Positions 45,040-56,142 are shown, numbered from the stretch's first letter. The stretch is 64,000 nucleotides of DNA from Mytilus trossulus (GCF_036588685.1 NC_086378.1:24901578-24965577); one strand, 5' to 3'. The notes: a model not told the origin generated them from the sequence alone. Program-made: numbers and translations.

Positions 45040-45800
45040 AACAATGACTTATTTCAACGGTAGATCTTAATGCGATAAACTTTTATAATATACATGTATA
45101 ATGGTTATAATGAAAAATGGATAAAAATCATATTTCATGCATGGGCAATAACTCCTATAAGCGATTAATAGATGATTTCAAACTTGTGTCTTATATGTGG
45201 ACCATATTTCGCTGAACATTTTCGCTATATTGTTGCTCTCTATCTATCTTTGATTCTACCAAAAAATCATAAATCTGATAAAAATGGCCATCAAGGGACA
45301 TTATGTGCGAAAAGTAGTTAGTTGATAATTTCGGCAATGTTGAATTATAAGTAGATCTTATTGTGTTAAGCATCTTGGTTTGCTAGTAAAATTTTCTCTC
45401 TATCCATAATGGTTTCTGCAGAAACTGAAAAAAATGGATAAAACCATTTTCCAAGGACAATAACTTATTTGTACGCAGGCAGTTGACAATTTCGCCCGAG
45501 TTGACTTATTTGTAGGTTTAATTATGCTTTTACAATTTCTCTTTATCCTATTTATTAAATGTTCTGCAAAGACAAGTAAAACTAGCCTTCCAAGGGCAAT
45601 AACTCATATATGGGGTCATTTGACCATTTGGCCATGTTGACTTATTTGTAGATCATATTGTTGCATGCAAATTTTTACCATCGAAATATTCTCTTTAACT
45701 TCAACATTAGTCTGAAATTTAACAAATATCGTAAGGGTTCCACAGAACCCACTGGCTCGCCTACTTTTGCTGTTAGTCAAAGGCCCAACAAAATTAGGGA
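45040..45800 (+). repeat. Dispersed repeat family G copy
   Basis: Units with 'caataactc', 'ttgacaatttcg', 'gttgacttatttgta' and 'tttctctttatc' recur about every 170 bp. They resemble 63650-63800. Confidence 0.6.
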
Positions 45801-45839
45801 AAAGAATATTAAGAATTTTCCTTTAGCTATTATCTTTTG

Positions 45840-46140
45840 ATTGTAAAAAGCTTCTGTCCAAGTTTGATAAAAATCAAGGATAGTGTATATATCTTATAAA
45901 TGTTTTAAAACTTCAACTGCAGATTGTATGTTATGGTAACTGGAAGAAAAACTAAGTCCATTTATATAAGTAATATACAGTATGTAAAACATAACAAAAT
46001 AAAATGTTACAAAGTTTCCTTCTACATATAAGCTTTTGATCATAAACAAGCTTCTGTCCAAGTTATCCAGGATACAAGTCGTTAAAGAAAGTTATTAAAA
46101 TTTTAAAAACTTTAACCACAGTGAATATTTGTGGACGACG
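45840..46140 (-). repeat. Repeat family H copy (inverted)
   Basis: 'aagcttctgtccaagttt', 'gatcataaacaagcttctg' and 'tttaaccacagtgaatattt' are the complement of 6090-6860 units. The copy ends about 160 bp from the lectin stop. Confidence 0.75.
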
Positions 46141-46301
46141 CGACAAAAAGGATATAAATCAATATCTAAAAGTAAAAGTAGAGACTATAAAGTCTCGTTG
46201 GCAACCACATCTGCGTGTCTCTATCTTGTAACTCTTAAAGGAGTTTTTTTATGCGTTTTCTGCCAGGTTCGAAAACGTTATAAACATAATATGCGTGTAA
46301 C

Positions 46302-46569
46302 TTACATTCTTTCGCAGATGAATTGTAAATGGGTAGAGCAAATTCCATCATTCCATTTACCATTGAGAGCAGTACTTGTCATCAAGCAGTCCTCCCCTCC
46401 ATTAACATCATTTGGTTCTCCGGGGGCAAAGTTGGTATAATCAAAAACTTCGTCAGTAGATGTCCATTCCCATACCCCTTCTGTCACTGAATCGTTTCCT
46501 CCTAACCAATAACCACCTTGACTTGGGTCTAATAAAGCATCGTTATTGAAAAAAATACTTTCAAAAGAT
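46302..46569 (-). CDS. C-type lectin exon 4 (EPN and WND motifs)
   Basis: Follows a T-rich TTAATTAAAG acceptor. It encodes the calcium and sugar-binding half of the CTLD, with EPN, a following GED, WND and the last two cysteines, and stops right after FICERM. Confidence 0.8.
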
Positions 46570-48962
46570 CTTTAATTAAAAAAAATAAAAAATGATTTTA
46601 TCACTTATCACAGTTTGAATAGGAAAAGGATTCAGAAATTTAGTATTATTGGTATAGGAAAACGCTTTTTATTGTTCCAAATAATGAACACTTTAGTCAT
46701 GGAAATCATTATATAAAAAGAGAGCACGAACAGTCACTATAATAGAACACATGAACAAAATGACCGGGTTTTTTTTGGGGGGAAAATTTTGCAATTTCAT
46801 CCTAAAAATAACAACGAATCGAGAGAAAAAATCCACGATCAATCAAAAGAAATACCAATGTCTTGTTTGTGAAAATATTTCAGTTTTCAATTATGTCATG
46901 CAAACATTGCGAAAATGTAATATATTGGTCATAGATCATAGCACATGCATCTTATTTTTACATAGTGGTCTAGTTCATTATATTATGCTAATCATACACT
47001 ATATACCTGTTCTGTTTTTCACCTCGCTCTCTATAAATGCGTTCTCGGCTCCTGTTTCTATTGCAACAAGTTCAGAATGGTGAACTTGACAAAACGCCTG
47101 AAAATAAGATTAAAATACTTTTTCTAAATAGCTAAATTATAAATGATGCGATGGTGAATCCTTACAGAAAACTTTCGACAATTTCGTGTTGGAAAATACC
47201 TTTTCATGGTTGTCATAATTTTAAGAGTTTGTTAATTACATTTGTTATGATTCCGTGTCTGATAGTTGTCTCATTGGCAATCATACCACATCTTCTTTTT
47301 TATATTATATATACGATGTTTGTAAAAATAACACTCTATGAATTTAGTAAGTCCGATGCGTTTTTCTGAATTTAACGTCACTCAATTCATTTCAACAATG
47401 AATATTTTTAAACATACCCCTGCGTTTATCCAGTCTAAAGTAATGTCACTAAAGTAATAACAAGACTTTTGGTAATATGTCCATCCCTGATGACAAGATT
47501 GTGAATTAACTCCACATACATATCCTGGAATGAAAAAAATATACAGACAATCTGAATTCAGTGAATTTTTTTTATTATTATTATGGTCCAGATTTAGCCG
47601 TCCACTCACAAGGCAATGTTAAAGTGTGTATCATATTTTTAGTTTTTGGTATGGTAGTTTTTATTGCTATGAAGAGACAAATTATTGTTCATTTGTATGT
47701 GCAGTATTCCTACAGAAATTCTGCGGTTCCATCCGGGCACTCCAACTACCTCAACGATAAAAACAGATTGCCATTTAGGTATTTTGTTTATAATTGATTA
47801 AAACTTATTGGCGGATACCACATATTTTCTGATATAAAAAAATAACTGACTACGCCATGGCTAAAAAAGGAAAGACAAACAGGCAAATTAGAGTACCGTG
47901 ACAAGACACAACCTAGAAAACTAAGGAAAACTACCACACGTAATAATTACGTTGCGCCGAATGGGACTCTTGTGGTTTTGTTTAAAATTCAATTCTGTCA
48001 TAACAAAATCATTGTTGTCTTACAAAACTATGTGATACAGACTTGTTTTATGAGAACTTCAATTTTGTGATGACAAAATTCATTTTGGTAGACAAAAGTC
48101 AATTTTGTCAAAAACGTATGCAAAAAAGTTTGCATACAAAATTAACTTTTGTGACCTGATATGGAAATTAAAACACAAAAGTCAATTGTGTGAGACAAGA
48201 TTCAATTTTATGAGACAAAACTCAATTTTGTCTCACAAAAGTAAATTTTGTGACGACAAAAGTGATTTTTGTGAGACGAAATTGACTATTGTGAGACGGA
48301 ATTCAATTTTGTGAGACGAAATTCAATTTTGTCAATTTTGTCAAACAAAAGTCAATTTTGTCTCACAAAAGTCAATTTTGTCTCTCAAAAGTCAATTTTG
48401 TCTCACAAAAAGTAAATTTTGTCTCACAAAAAGGCAATTTTGTCTCACAAAAGTCAATTTTGTGTAACTAAAGTCGATTTTGTTTGTAAATTAGTTCACG
48501 GAATCCAAACTAAACTTATTTGCATACAAAATAGACTTTTGGCGCCCAATTTTAAAATTAGATAACAAAAGTCAAGTCTGTGTAACAAAAATGAAATTTG
48601 TCATGACAAAAGTGAGTTGTGTACACTGAAAGATAATTTTGTATGACAAAATTTTAAATTTGTAATATGCTACAAATTTTGTTAAACTGAACTCATTTTT
48701 GTTGAACAAAAGTCACTTATATCCCTACAAAATTGAATTTTGAGTACAAAACCACAAGAGTCCCATTCGGCGCCCGGTAATAATATCCTCTGTGAATTAG
48801 ACTTCTGAAAGTTTTGGGTTAGCTTTTTATGTAAATGACGACCTGGTAGTGGGTTGTTTAAAATATTACCGTAAAAGAAATTCGATGTGAAATATATGAC
48901 CACAGAACCGGACCTGTAATGAAGTACTTACCAACAATTATAAACAGGACTGATGAAAACAT
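46302..48962 (-). CDS. Secreted C-type lectin, 4-exon model (last junction out of phase)
   Basis: Minus-strand exons are 48932-48962, 47418-47524, 47007-47097 and 46302-46569. Exon 1 starts a signal peptide (MFSSVLFIIVG). Exon 2 has the CTLD opening SCHQGWTYYQKSCYYFS..LDW. Exon 3 has AFCQVHHSELVAIET..ENAF. Exon 4 has GGYWLGGNDSVTEGVWEW, the EPN sugar motif (GEPNDVNGGEDC), WND (KWNDGICS) and the closing FICERM. EPN usually means mannose-type, Ca2+-dependent binding in this family. With about 165 residues this would be a one-domain secreted lectin, a type common in molluscan innate recognition. Junctions 1 and 2 keep phase. At junction 3, exon 3 leaves one base and exon 4 also starts with one, so the model breaks there. 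A missed microexon, another splice site, a 1-base error near a T7 run at 46548-46554, or a pseudogene could explain this. Confidence 0.75.
47007..47097 (-). CDS. C-type lectin exon 3
   Basis: Follows CTTATTTTCAG and reads AFCQVHHSELVAIETGAENA to KNRT plus one base, ending before GTATAT. This is the conserved helix region of the CTLD. An alternative donor (GAG|GTGAAA) also fails to restore the frame to exon 4. Confidence 0.75.
47240..47305 (-). repeat. Repeat family A end fragment in lectin intron
   Basis: 'agttgtctcattggcaatc' and 'ataccacatcttctttttt' are the terminal 60 bp of family A. Confidence 0.7.
47418..47524 (-). CDS. C-type lectin exon 2
   Basis: Follows TTTTTTCATTCCAG and ends GGG before GTATGT. 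It encodes YVCGVNSQSCHQGW, YQKSCYYFS and LDWINAG, the N-terminal disulfide loop of a long-form CTLD. It ends in phase 0. Confidence 0.8.
47845..47935 (-). repeat. Family F fragment, truncated at the palindrome element
   Basis: 'actacgccatggctaaaaa', 'aaagacaaacaggcaaatta' and 'tagaaaactaagga' match family F and stop just before the element at 47948. Confidence 0.65.
47940..48784. mobile_element. 829-bp element of ACAAAA/TTTTGT palindromes with terminal inverted repeats
   Basis: The ends carry an inverted repeat: GCGCCGAATGGGACTCTTG plus TGGTTTTG from 47954, and its complement ending GGCGC at 48773. GTAATAAT flanks both sides (47940-47947 and 48777-48784), a likely 8-bp target duplication. 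The interior is a dense, irregular array of short palindromes such as ACAAAAGTCAATTTTGTC and CAATTTTGTCTCACAAAA. No coding potential. It lies in intron 1 of the lectin gene. Confidence 0.85.
48932..48962 (-). CDS. C-type lectin exon 1 (signal peptide)
   Basis: ATG at 48962 reads MFSSVLFIIV plus one base, then GTAAGT. It joins exon 2 in phase to complete a signal peptide ending near VCG. The open frame upstream (to 49121) lacks signal-like character. Confidence 0.65.
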
Positions 48963-49186
48963 TTGTAACTTATATACGCAGTAATCTAAACAAATCTTTA
49001 CACTGATAAGACTACATGTACATGGCCATATGACTACTTCATATTTGTAACTCACGAACTGTTCTGCTGGGTCACATGCATTCGGATCAGAGTTTTCCAT
49101 GCCATTTATTCTTTGTCTCATTTATTTGGCTTAATTTAAATTTAAGTTTGTCCAATTTATTGTTCATATATCTGTAATAATTTGAT

Positions 49187-49205
49187 TTAAAAAAAAAAAA
49201 AAAAA
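49187..49205. repeat. Poly(A) tract
   Basis: A run of about 18 A residues in the spacer between the lectin start and the RTE-like LINE. No other structure seen nearby. Confidence 0.8.
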
Positions 49206-49379
49206 TGCAATGTCTTATAGGAATATCACAATTCTTTGACATGTAATAATTTAAAATCTCATTTTCATCACATGTCATATTACAATATTACACTCAATTG
49301 ACATGTCATAATGACTGGCCCTCCAGATTGGAGTGTTATGCATGGGGTTAACTCGTTAACTCTCCCTTCCTGTAAAAAC

Positions 49380-52005
49380 TATTTCAGTTACAGAAACCAC
49401 AACAAATGAAATAAGATTACCCTCTGTTATAGGTTCAACGGGGGACTCAAACCACAGCGGAATGACTTCTTCTAGTGAAAGCCCTATTGTGGAAACTAGG
49501 AAAATGAATATGAGTCTTTTAGGGTCTAAAGCACAAATACATATTGGAGCCTGGAATGTTCGAACCATATATGGAATATCAAAGACTGCACAGGTCATCA
49601 AGGAAATGCAGCACTACAGGTTGGACATTCTTGGTGTGAATGAATGTCGTTGGACTAGCTCAGGAAAGACGAGAACAAATAGAGGAAACATCAGCTTTCA
49701 CTATGGAAACACTTACAGACATATTAATGGTGTAGCAATAAGTATATGAAAAGAAAAAGCAAAGCACTACTGAATGGAAACCAATCAGTGAAAGATAAGT
49801 TACAACAAGATTTAACTCAAACTACTGTAAACTTTCTATCATACAGTGTTACGCACCAACAAATGATGCCGAAGATGAGACCAAGGATGCTTTTTACGAA
49901 CAGCTGTAGATTGCCATTTCAAAAGTACCTCAACACGACATGCTGGTAATAATGGGAGATCTTAATGCAAAAGTAGGATCGGACAACACTGATGCTGAAA
50001 TGTCATGGGCAGGCATGGTTGCGGGGTAAAAATGAAAATGGTGAACGTGCTATCGATCTTTGTCTTTGTAATAAACTGGTCATAGGAGGGACCATCTTTC
50101 CACATAAAACAGTTATAAACTAACATGGAAATCACCTGATGGAAGAACAGTTAAACAGATTGACCATATACTGGTGAACAAAAAGTGGCGTAGCGTAGAT
50201 CATTAAGAGATGTACGAGTACTGAGGGGTGCAGATGTAAATAGTGATCTTTATCTACTGAAAGCTACCATCAAATTAAAAATAAGAAAGGCACCTACTGA
50301 AAACCAGAATAGAAATAGGTTATACACAGCAAGGTTGAAGTCACTAAATGTCAAGAAAGCTTTTTGCTTAGAATTGAAAAATCGGTTTAGTGTGCTAGAC
50401 AACTCTGATGATGGAGAAGGCAGTGTACAAGAAAAGTGGGATAACATCAAAGATATTTATGTTAAGACGACAGAAAAGACAATTGGTCACAATTTCACAT
50501 AACAAAAAAAAACAAAGACTGGTTAACATCGGAAACCTGGCAAAAAATCGAAGAAAGAAAGACTATAAAACAGAAATCAGTGAATGCAAAGTCCAAAAGG
50601 TTACAAGATCAACTACAAGTAACATACAAAGCAAAAGACAAAGAAGTTAAAAGAAGTGCTAGAAAAGATCAAAGATAATATCTAGAGGATTTAGCAAAAG
50701 ACGCAGAAAGGCAGCCATTCTTTGACAGTTGAGTCAAGTTTACAAAATAACCAAACAACTATGTGTAACATCAAATGCACAGACAGCACATGTAAACGAT
50801 AAAAATAGCAAAGCATTGAAAACACAAAGGAAACAAGCAGAAAGGTGGGTCCAACATTTCAAAGAGGTATTAAACTGTCCTGAGCCTGATATCATTGCTA
50901 CCCTTGAACCATCAGAAGATATTTAAACATCAACACAGAACCACCAACTATAGAAGAAGTAAGAAATGCCATTAAATCATTGAAGACAGGGAAGGCACCA
51001 GGCATTGATTCCATCCATGCAGAGATGTTAAAGGCAGACATAGATACATCATCTAAGGTACTCCACAATCTTTTCCTTGTCATCTGGAAAGAAGGGGAGA
51101 TGCCATCCGACTGCAGCAAAGGCCTGATTGTGATATTGCCAAAAGGTGCATTGACCAAATTTTCACTCTGATGAACATCATCGAGCAATGCATTGAATGG
51201 AACACACCACTCTTCATTAATTCCATTGACTTTAAAAAGGCCTTTGACGGTATACATAGAGAAACTCTTTGGAAAATTGTGAAATCATATGGAATACCTA
51301 CAAAAATGTGGATGCTAATATAAGCCTTCTACAAAAGCTTTGAATGCAGTGTCATCCTTGAAAGCTCTATCTCAGACTCCTTTGAAGTTAAATCTGGTGG
51401 AAGACAGGGATGTATTATGTCACCAATCATATTTTTATTGACCGTTGACTGGACACAAAGACACAAAACATCAGACAAGAAAAGGGGTATTCAGTGGACC
51501 ATGTTTAACCAGCTAGAAGACTACAGTTTAAGGACCAAACTGCGAATTTACGACAGCAATGTAAAATTTGTCCTACTGTCTGGTTCAGAAACTTGGCGTG
51601 TTTTAGTTAGTGACCTTCAAAAAGTAGATGCATTCCATACTAGCTGCCTATAAAGAATGATCAACAGAATAGTCTGGCCAAAAAAGATCAGCAACAAGAG
51701 CATATTGGAGAAATGTAATGCTAAGGGCATAACAGCAGAAATTAAACAACAAAGATTAAGATGGTTAGGTCATGCACTGAAAATGCCACAAAACCGCACA
51801 CATAAAACAGCTAGATTGGACACCACCAGGAAAAAAGGAAACCAGGGAGACCTAAAACACCTGGCGAAGAACTGTAACAGCAGAATTAGAATAGAAGCAA
51901 TGGGCTACCACTGGGGCCAAGCTCAGTACATGTTCAAGGACAGAGAGAAGTGGAGGCAGTTTGTTGTGGCCTTATGTCCCACTGGGGATAGAGAGGATAA
52001 GTAAG
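49380..52005 (+). pseudogene. RTE-like non-LTR retrotransposon (APE endonuclease + RT), degenerate
   Basis: The endonuclease region reads IGAWNVRTIYGISKTAQVIK, then, across frameshifts, QCYAPTND, MGDLNAKVGSDN and DHILVNKKW. A linker has ETWQKIEERK. The RT reads LKTGKAPGIDSIHAEMLKAD, NSIDFKKAFDGIHRETLW (motif A) and SGGRQGCIMSPIIFLL (motif B). In intact relatives TMFNQLED runs into the YADD box. Here it jumps directly to YSLRTKLRIYDSNVK, so the catalytic YADD and the following region are deleted at about 51520. The C-terminal end reads RLRWLGHALKMP and WRQFVVALCPTGDREDK. Several frameshifts and stops make it inactive. Confidence 0.85.
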
Positions 52006-52009
52006 TAAT

Positions 52010-52620
52010 TAATGACTGATGTCTCATTTCATCGATGCATCATAATGTTTTTTAACATCCCACTGACATATATAATGGTAAGGTCATAAGGCTTTTAAGG
52101 TAATTTTATTCTTTTATTCACAATATATATGTGGTTTTTGGCTCTGATTCTGACCAATGCTTATATTCTAAATATAAACATGTATGTATATGCCGCTATT
52201 ATTGTTGTTGTTACCAATTATGTAAATCAATTATATCTGATTTTATGCCCTTTATGGGCCCTGTAATTTGGGAAATACAAATATTCTATTCTTTTCTATT
52301 CTATAACGCAATATTGGCAGCAACCATTTCTAATTTATGTTATTATTGGCACCTTTGCGCATCTTTGATATTCCTGCGTTTACGTTGTTTTTTCGTTATT
52401 AGTTGAAAAGGGGGTGTAATAATTTAGCCTTCATTTGTAATTTCCTTCCATTGATTGACATTTTCAATACAACATATAATTTGTCAGACAGACTCATCTA
52501 AACGATGTCATTTGGTATATATATATAATACTTTTGGATTTTCGAATCAGTTTAGAGGTTAAAAAAACCCGGCCCTATCAGATCTTCTGATTAGCAGAAA
52601 CAAAAATATGCTATTAGATT
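52010..52620. other. AT-rich spacer between two retroelement relics
   Basis: Includes the probable LINE 3' tail, with 'tattctattcttttctattct' type sequence around 52260-52310. No gene seen. Confidence 0.4.
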
Positions 52621-52623
52621 AAA

Positions 52624-53941
52624 TTGTCCCCGCAGATTATGCCCCAAACATCGTTTGTGTGTGTAAATCGAATTATAAAGTGCTTGATAAATGCATTAGG
52701 TATTGATAATTCACTTCTGTACTCAACATATACCCTCACGACACTTATTACCAAAGAGGAAATCCTGGATAATCATATATTTGTTTTATGTTCCTATGGA
52801 ATTTCAACCAAAGATGCAGAACTGGATTTTCCATTACTGTATTGGATACATTAAATACACAAGTGTTTTGAGAAACAATGGTATATCGGTATTGCTCCAC
52901 GAAACCTTTTTCTCAAGTATTAAGATCTATTTTATCAGGACAGACAACAATCAAAGCCGGGCTTCAAAGTTATTGTGAAACTGTCTATTCTAGAGGTGGC
53001 GTGAATCAGATGTGTATCCTAAAAATTTACAAAGATCTTTTAGAGAACATACAATCTAAGACAATGTTATCTTGAACATATGACTTTTCTACACTTTACA
53101 CAAGTATTTCCCATTCCAAAATAAAAGACAAATTGGAAGAGCATTGATAGAATGGCCAACGTAGATACAATAACCTTGTCTTGTCAAGTTGGGGAGGGTT
53201 ACATCCTAATTTGTAAAGAATCACTCTGATCCAAACAAAAAATTATGAAACTAATATTATCAAGATGACAATGTATTTTTTGCGTTTTTTGTTTTTTCAG
53301 CATTCGGCATTCCCATGGGAACTAGCTGTGCTCCTCATTTTGGCAACTTGTTTCTTCATATCTAGGAGGCGAACTCAATACATAAACGTTTTATGAAGAA
53401 AGAAAAGAAGTTAGCAATATCCTTTAACTTTAATTTCCGCAATATAGATTTCTTACTATTGTAATATTTATATTCTTTAAATTGTATTACTTACAAATTA
53501 AAGATATTATTACTAAGTTATTCAAAATTTGGTGACTATGTTGAACGTATTTATTCCATCGAACTAGAGATAAAGGATTCAACAGATACAGTTAGGTGCA
53601 TAATATATATACAAAAGGGGGGGGGGGAATGGCAATACGGTTTGGTTGAAAACAAGACTACGACAAAAGAGATGATTTCAGCTTCCCAATAGTGAACTTT
53701 CAATGCATCACCTGCATATGATTTCCATGATTTCCTCGATAGAGGGTTGATGTTAAAAAGAAAGCTTTTAAACCGAGAGTTCCAAATGGAAATGTTGAAA
53801 TCATCCCGTCGTAAATTTTGCAGACGCCATCACGAGTTGGATGATCATTATGGAATATCCGTTTCACAGATGATATCGAATATGTTCCTTAAGTTATGTA
53901 ATAACTACAATCTGTTCCCTTTTCACGAACGTGACCTTTAG
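52624..53941 (+). pseudogene. Penelope-like RT element relic, frameshifted
   Basis: In order across frames: CLINALGIDNSLL and ELDFPLLYWI; CSTKPFSQVLRSILSG; YCETVYSRGGVNQM; YDFSTLYTSISHSKIKDKLEE (motif A) at about 53080; FGIPMGTSCAPHFGNLFLH (motif B) at about 53305; YDKRDDFSFPIVNF at about 53665; then a diverged tail to 53941. It retains N-terminal sequence that the copy at 9.3 kb lacks. The DD box is not recognisable, so the copy is dead. Confidence 0.8.
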
Positions 53942-53989
53942 AGTTAGACTATTTACCAGGGTTGTAATAAAATAAGCCACACGACGGGT

Positions 53990-54330
53990 GCAACATATGG
54001 AGCAGGATCTGTTTCACAGGCACTTGTCTCAGAAAAAAAATTCCTATATATACCTTATTATAATAAGGTATATAGGAATATTTTTTTTCTGAGACACGTG
54101 CCTGTGATCTGTTTACCCTTCCGGTGCAACCTCATTTTTTGGTAGGGTTTGTGTTGCTAAGTTTTTAGTTTTCTATGTTGTGTCTTATGTACTATTATTT
54201 GTGTGTTTGTGATTTTCTTTTTAGCCATGGCGTTTTTAGTTTATTTCCAATCTGACTGTGAGTTTGAATGTCCCTCTTGTATCGTTCGCTTCTCTTTTGA
54301 TTGTGTAGTTGATGCTGATTTGTTAAACTA
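53990..54330 (+). repeat. Family F copy interrupted by a hairpin element
   Basis: 'ccacacgacgggtgcaac' and 'ggagcaggatctgttt' precede the element at 54015-54106. 'acccttccgg', 'gtttgtgttgctaag' and 'gaatgtccctcttgtatcg' follow it, so one repeat is split in two. Confidence 0.8.
54007..54114. mobile_element. 92-bp hairpin element with perfect 8-bp target duplication
   Basis: The element 54015-54106 begins CACAGGCACTTGTCTCAG and ends CTGAGACACGTGCCTGTG. The 46-bp arms are almost perfect complements. It is flanked by ATCTGTTT at 54007-54014 and 54107-54114. The family F repeat it interrupts confirms the insertion point. hAT-type duplication length. Confidence 0.9.
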
Positions 54331-54439
54331 TGCATTTTCCCAATTTTACTACGATATGAGAGGTGAACATGGACAAAACTGTTTTTGCCATTCAATTTGT
54401 AACTTGAAGTTACAGCAACAATTAATGTTGACTGGAAGT

Positions 54440-54680
54440 AAAAGAGGGACGAAAGATACCAAAGGGACAGTCAAACTCATAAATCTAAAACAAACTGACA
54501 ACGCCATGACTAAAAATGAAAAAGACAAACAGACAAACAATAGTACACATGACACAACATAGAAAACCAAAGAATAAACAACACGAACCCCACCAAAAAC
54601 TAGGGGTGATCTCAGGTGCTCCGGAAGGGTAAGCAGATCCTGATCCACATGTGGCACCCGTCGTGTTGCTTATGTGATAT
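54440..54680 (-). repeat. Family F copy, inverted
   Basis: Complement of 54110-54330 ('aaagggacagtcaaactcat', 'gacaacgccatgac', 'ccccaccaaaaactagggg', 'cacgtgtcgtgt'-type end). Together they make a tail-to-tail pair about 110 bp apart; ORFs here are repeat readings. Confidence 0.8.
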
Positions 54681-54689
54681 CAAATCCGG

Positions 54690-55325
54690 TAGATAGTCTA
54701 ATTCGGTAGGTCACATTCATGAAAGGGAAGGGGATTGACGTAAGGAACATATCCAATATCATTTGTGAAACGGTTATTCCATAACGCTCAACCAACTCGT
54801 AATGGCGTCCGTAAAATTTACGAAGGGATGACTCCATGTAAAACCTTCTTGTGTTTCTGAACTACCAAGAAGTGCACTAAGGTTGTCATATTTTCTTTAA
54901 ACAACACATCAAGAAAGGTATTATAGACTATGAATTGCAAGATTGCATTCCCTTGAAGCTTCAACTGGAAGATTTTAAAAGGTATGAAGGGCCATATGGG
55001 ATATAAAGGAATAACTTGAGAATTTGTTGCACATGTCTTAAAATGATTTTACAAGAATATTTTGACGTTTACCTAGACTGTATGGCGAGAAGAAAATGTT
55101 ATCTAAATTGATATCTGACAAGCAAATCAATGTCTTGTGAAAGTTAATCATCAGTATAGCTCATAACTAACATGGTTTTATTATTTTCATTCTATAGGCC
55201 AATAAAGTAGTATCACAGCTCCTTTGCAAATAAAAAAACACGTTTTCAATAGAAATACACAACCAGTCATTATTGTTTGTCTCTTTTTCAGGGACGGATC
55301 CAGGAATTTATAAAATTTTGTGTAC
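54690..55325. other. Spacer with no clear gene
   Basis: Short scattered coding-like fragments may be further retroelement debris. 54960-55010 is AT-rich with 'gaagggccatatggg'. Nothing could be assigned. Confidence 0.4.
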
Positions 55326-55329
55326 CTTT

Positions 55330-55550
55330 TTTGATTGATTGATTGTTGGTTGCTTAACGTCCAGTGGCAAATATTTCATGCATATTCAGGACGAAAACAA
55401 GTTCACAATAAATACAATAGGTAGGTTGATACAATAGAGGCCAACTGGGATGATGGTCGGGAAAATTTGGACTGCCACTGGAAAATGAGGGTATATTGGA
55501 TAGGGACAGAAATTTGGCCTTGCAACAGGCCACCTATGGACACGGACCTT
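55330..55550 (-). repeat. Mollusc-type dispersed repeat family I
   Basis: 'gattgttggttgcttaacg', 'tccagtggcaaatatttca' and 'aggacgaaaacaagtt' look like a widespread bivalve repeat; recognition is from memory only. Confidence 0.5.
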
Positions 55551-55558
55551 TTTTGACT

Positions 55559-56142
55559 AAAGGAGTAAGTTCGGTAATGGCCATATTTGGCCCCAATTAT
55601 AAAGTTCATAGTTACAAGACAATAAATGTTTTAAGTTGCCTTAAGGACATGTTAGAAAGTTAAACTGAACTGTTTTTGTCAAAGTTTAATTCTAAAACCT
55701 TGATTTTTACATCCAAAATTGGTCAAGATAAGGGATTTTGGTGAAATTTGACAAAATCAGCTAGATTTCAACCAAATAAAGGACAAGGAAACATAGAGCG
55801 CAGGTGTCGACAAGCTTAAGATTCAAATAAGACATGTGAAATGTCTTAATAGACATTATTCTAAAAGATCTTTGTTGTTGACGTATGCGCTCTATGTTTC
55901 CTGACACATAATCTATGGAAATTTACCCATTTTCATTGACTTTTTCGTGAAAAGTCAATATGAGTACAACTTGTGACGTCACAATGAAACGCAGAAACGT
56001 AAAATTTTCAACAAAATGGTTTATATCCTAGCTAGTCAATGTATTAGCTATAATTTATCATGATATTGGTCGATAAATCCGAATTTGAAATTTACGCTAA
56101 AAAAGGGGGCCATTTTAGGACCTTATCGAACATACTCCTTTG
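55559..56142. mobile_element. ~590-bp inverted-terminal MITE-like element
   Basis: The left end AAAGGAGTAAGTTCGGTAAT and the right end complement (AAAGGAGTATGTTCGATAAG) pair over about 36 bp to a GGCCCC block. Inside, a perfect 16-bp inverted repeat (ggaaacatagagcgca at 55787, complement at 55886) makes a second stem. No ORF or clear target duplication. Confidence 0.7.

Larger units (their letters stand above)
39860..46290. other. Long gene-free repeat field
   Basis: Apart from the separately listed repeats, this is AT-rich sequence with short random ORFs. A 50-bp imperfect palindrome lies near 42790-42840 ('gggactattatactatc' with its complement). 43330-43425 holds the 'ggtcgggttgttgtctcttt' repeat. 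No exon could be supported. Confidence 0.45.

Noticed and set aside
48105-48314. ORF with repeated LCETRFNFMRQNS pattern
   Set aside because: It reads through the palindrome array of the 829-bp element.
49462-49749. 95-codon ORF as a stand-alone host nuclease gene
   Set aside because: The sequence continues, across frameshifts, into RTE-type RT motifs, so it is a retrotransposon fragment.
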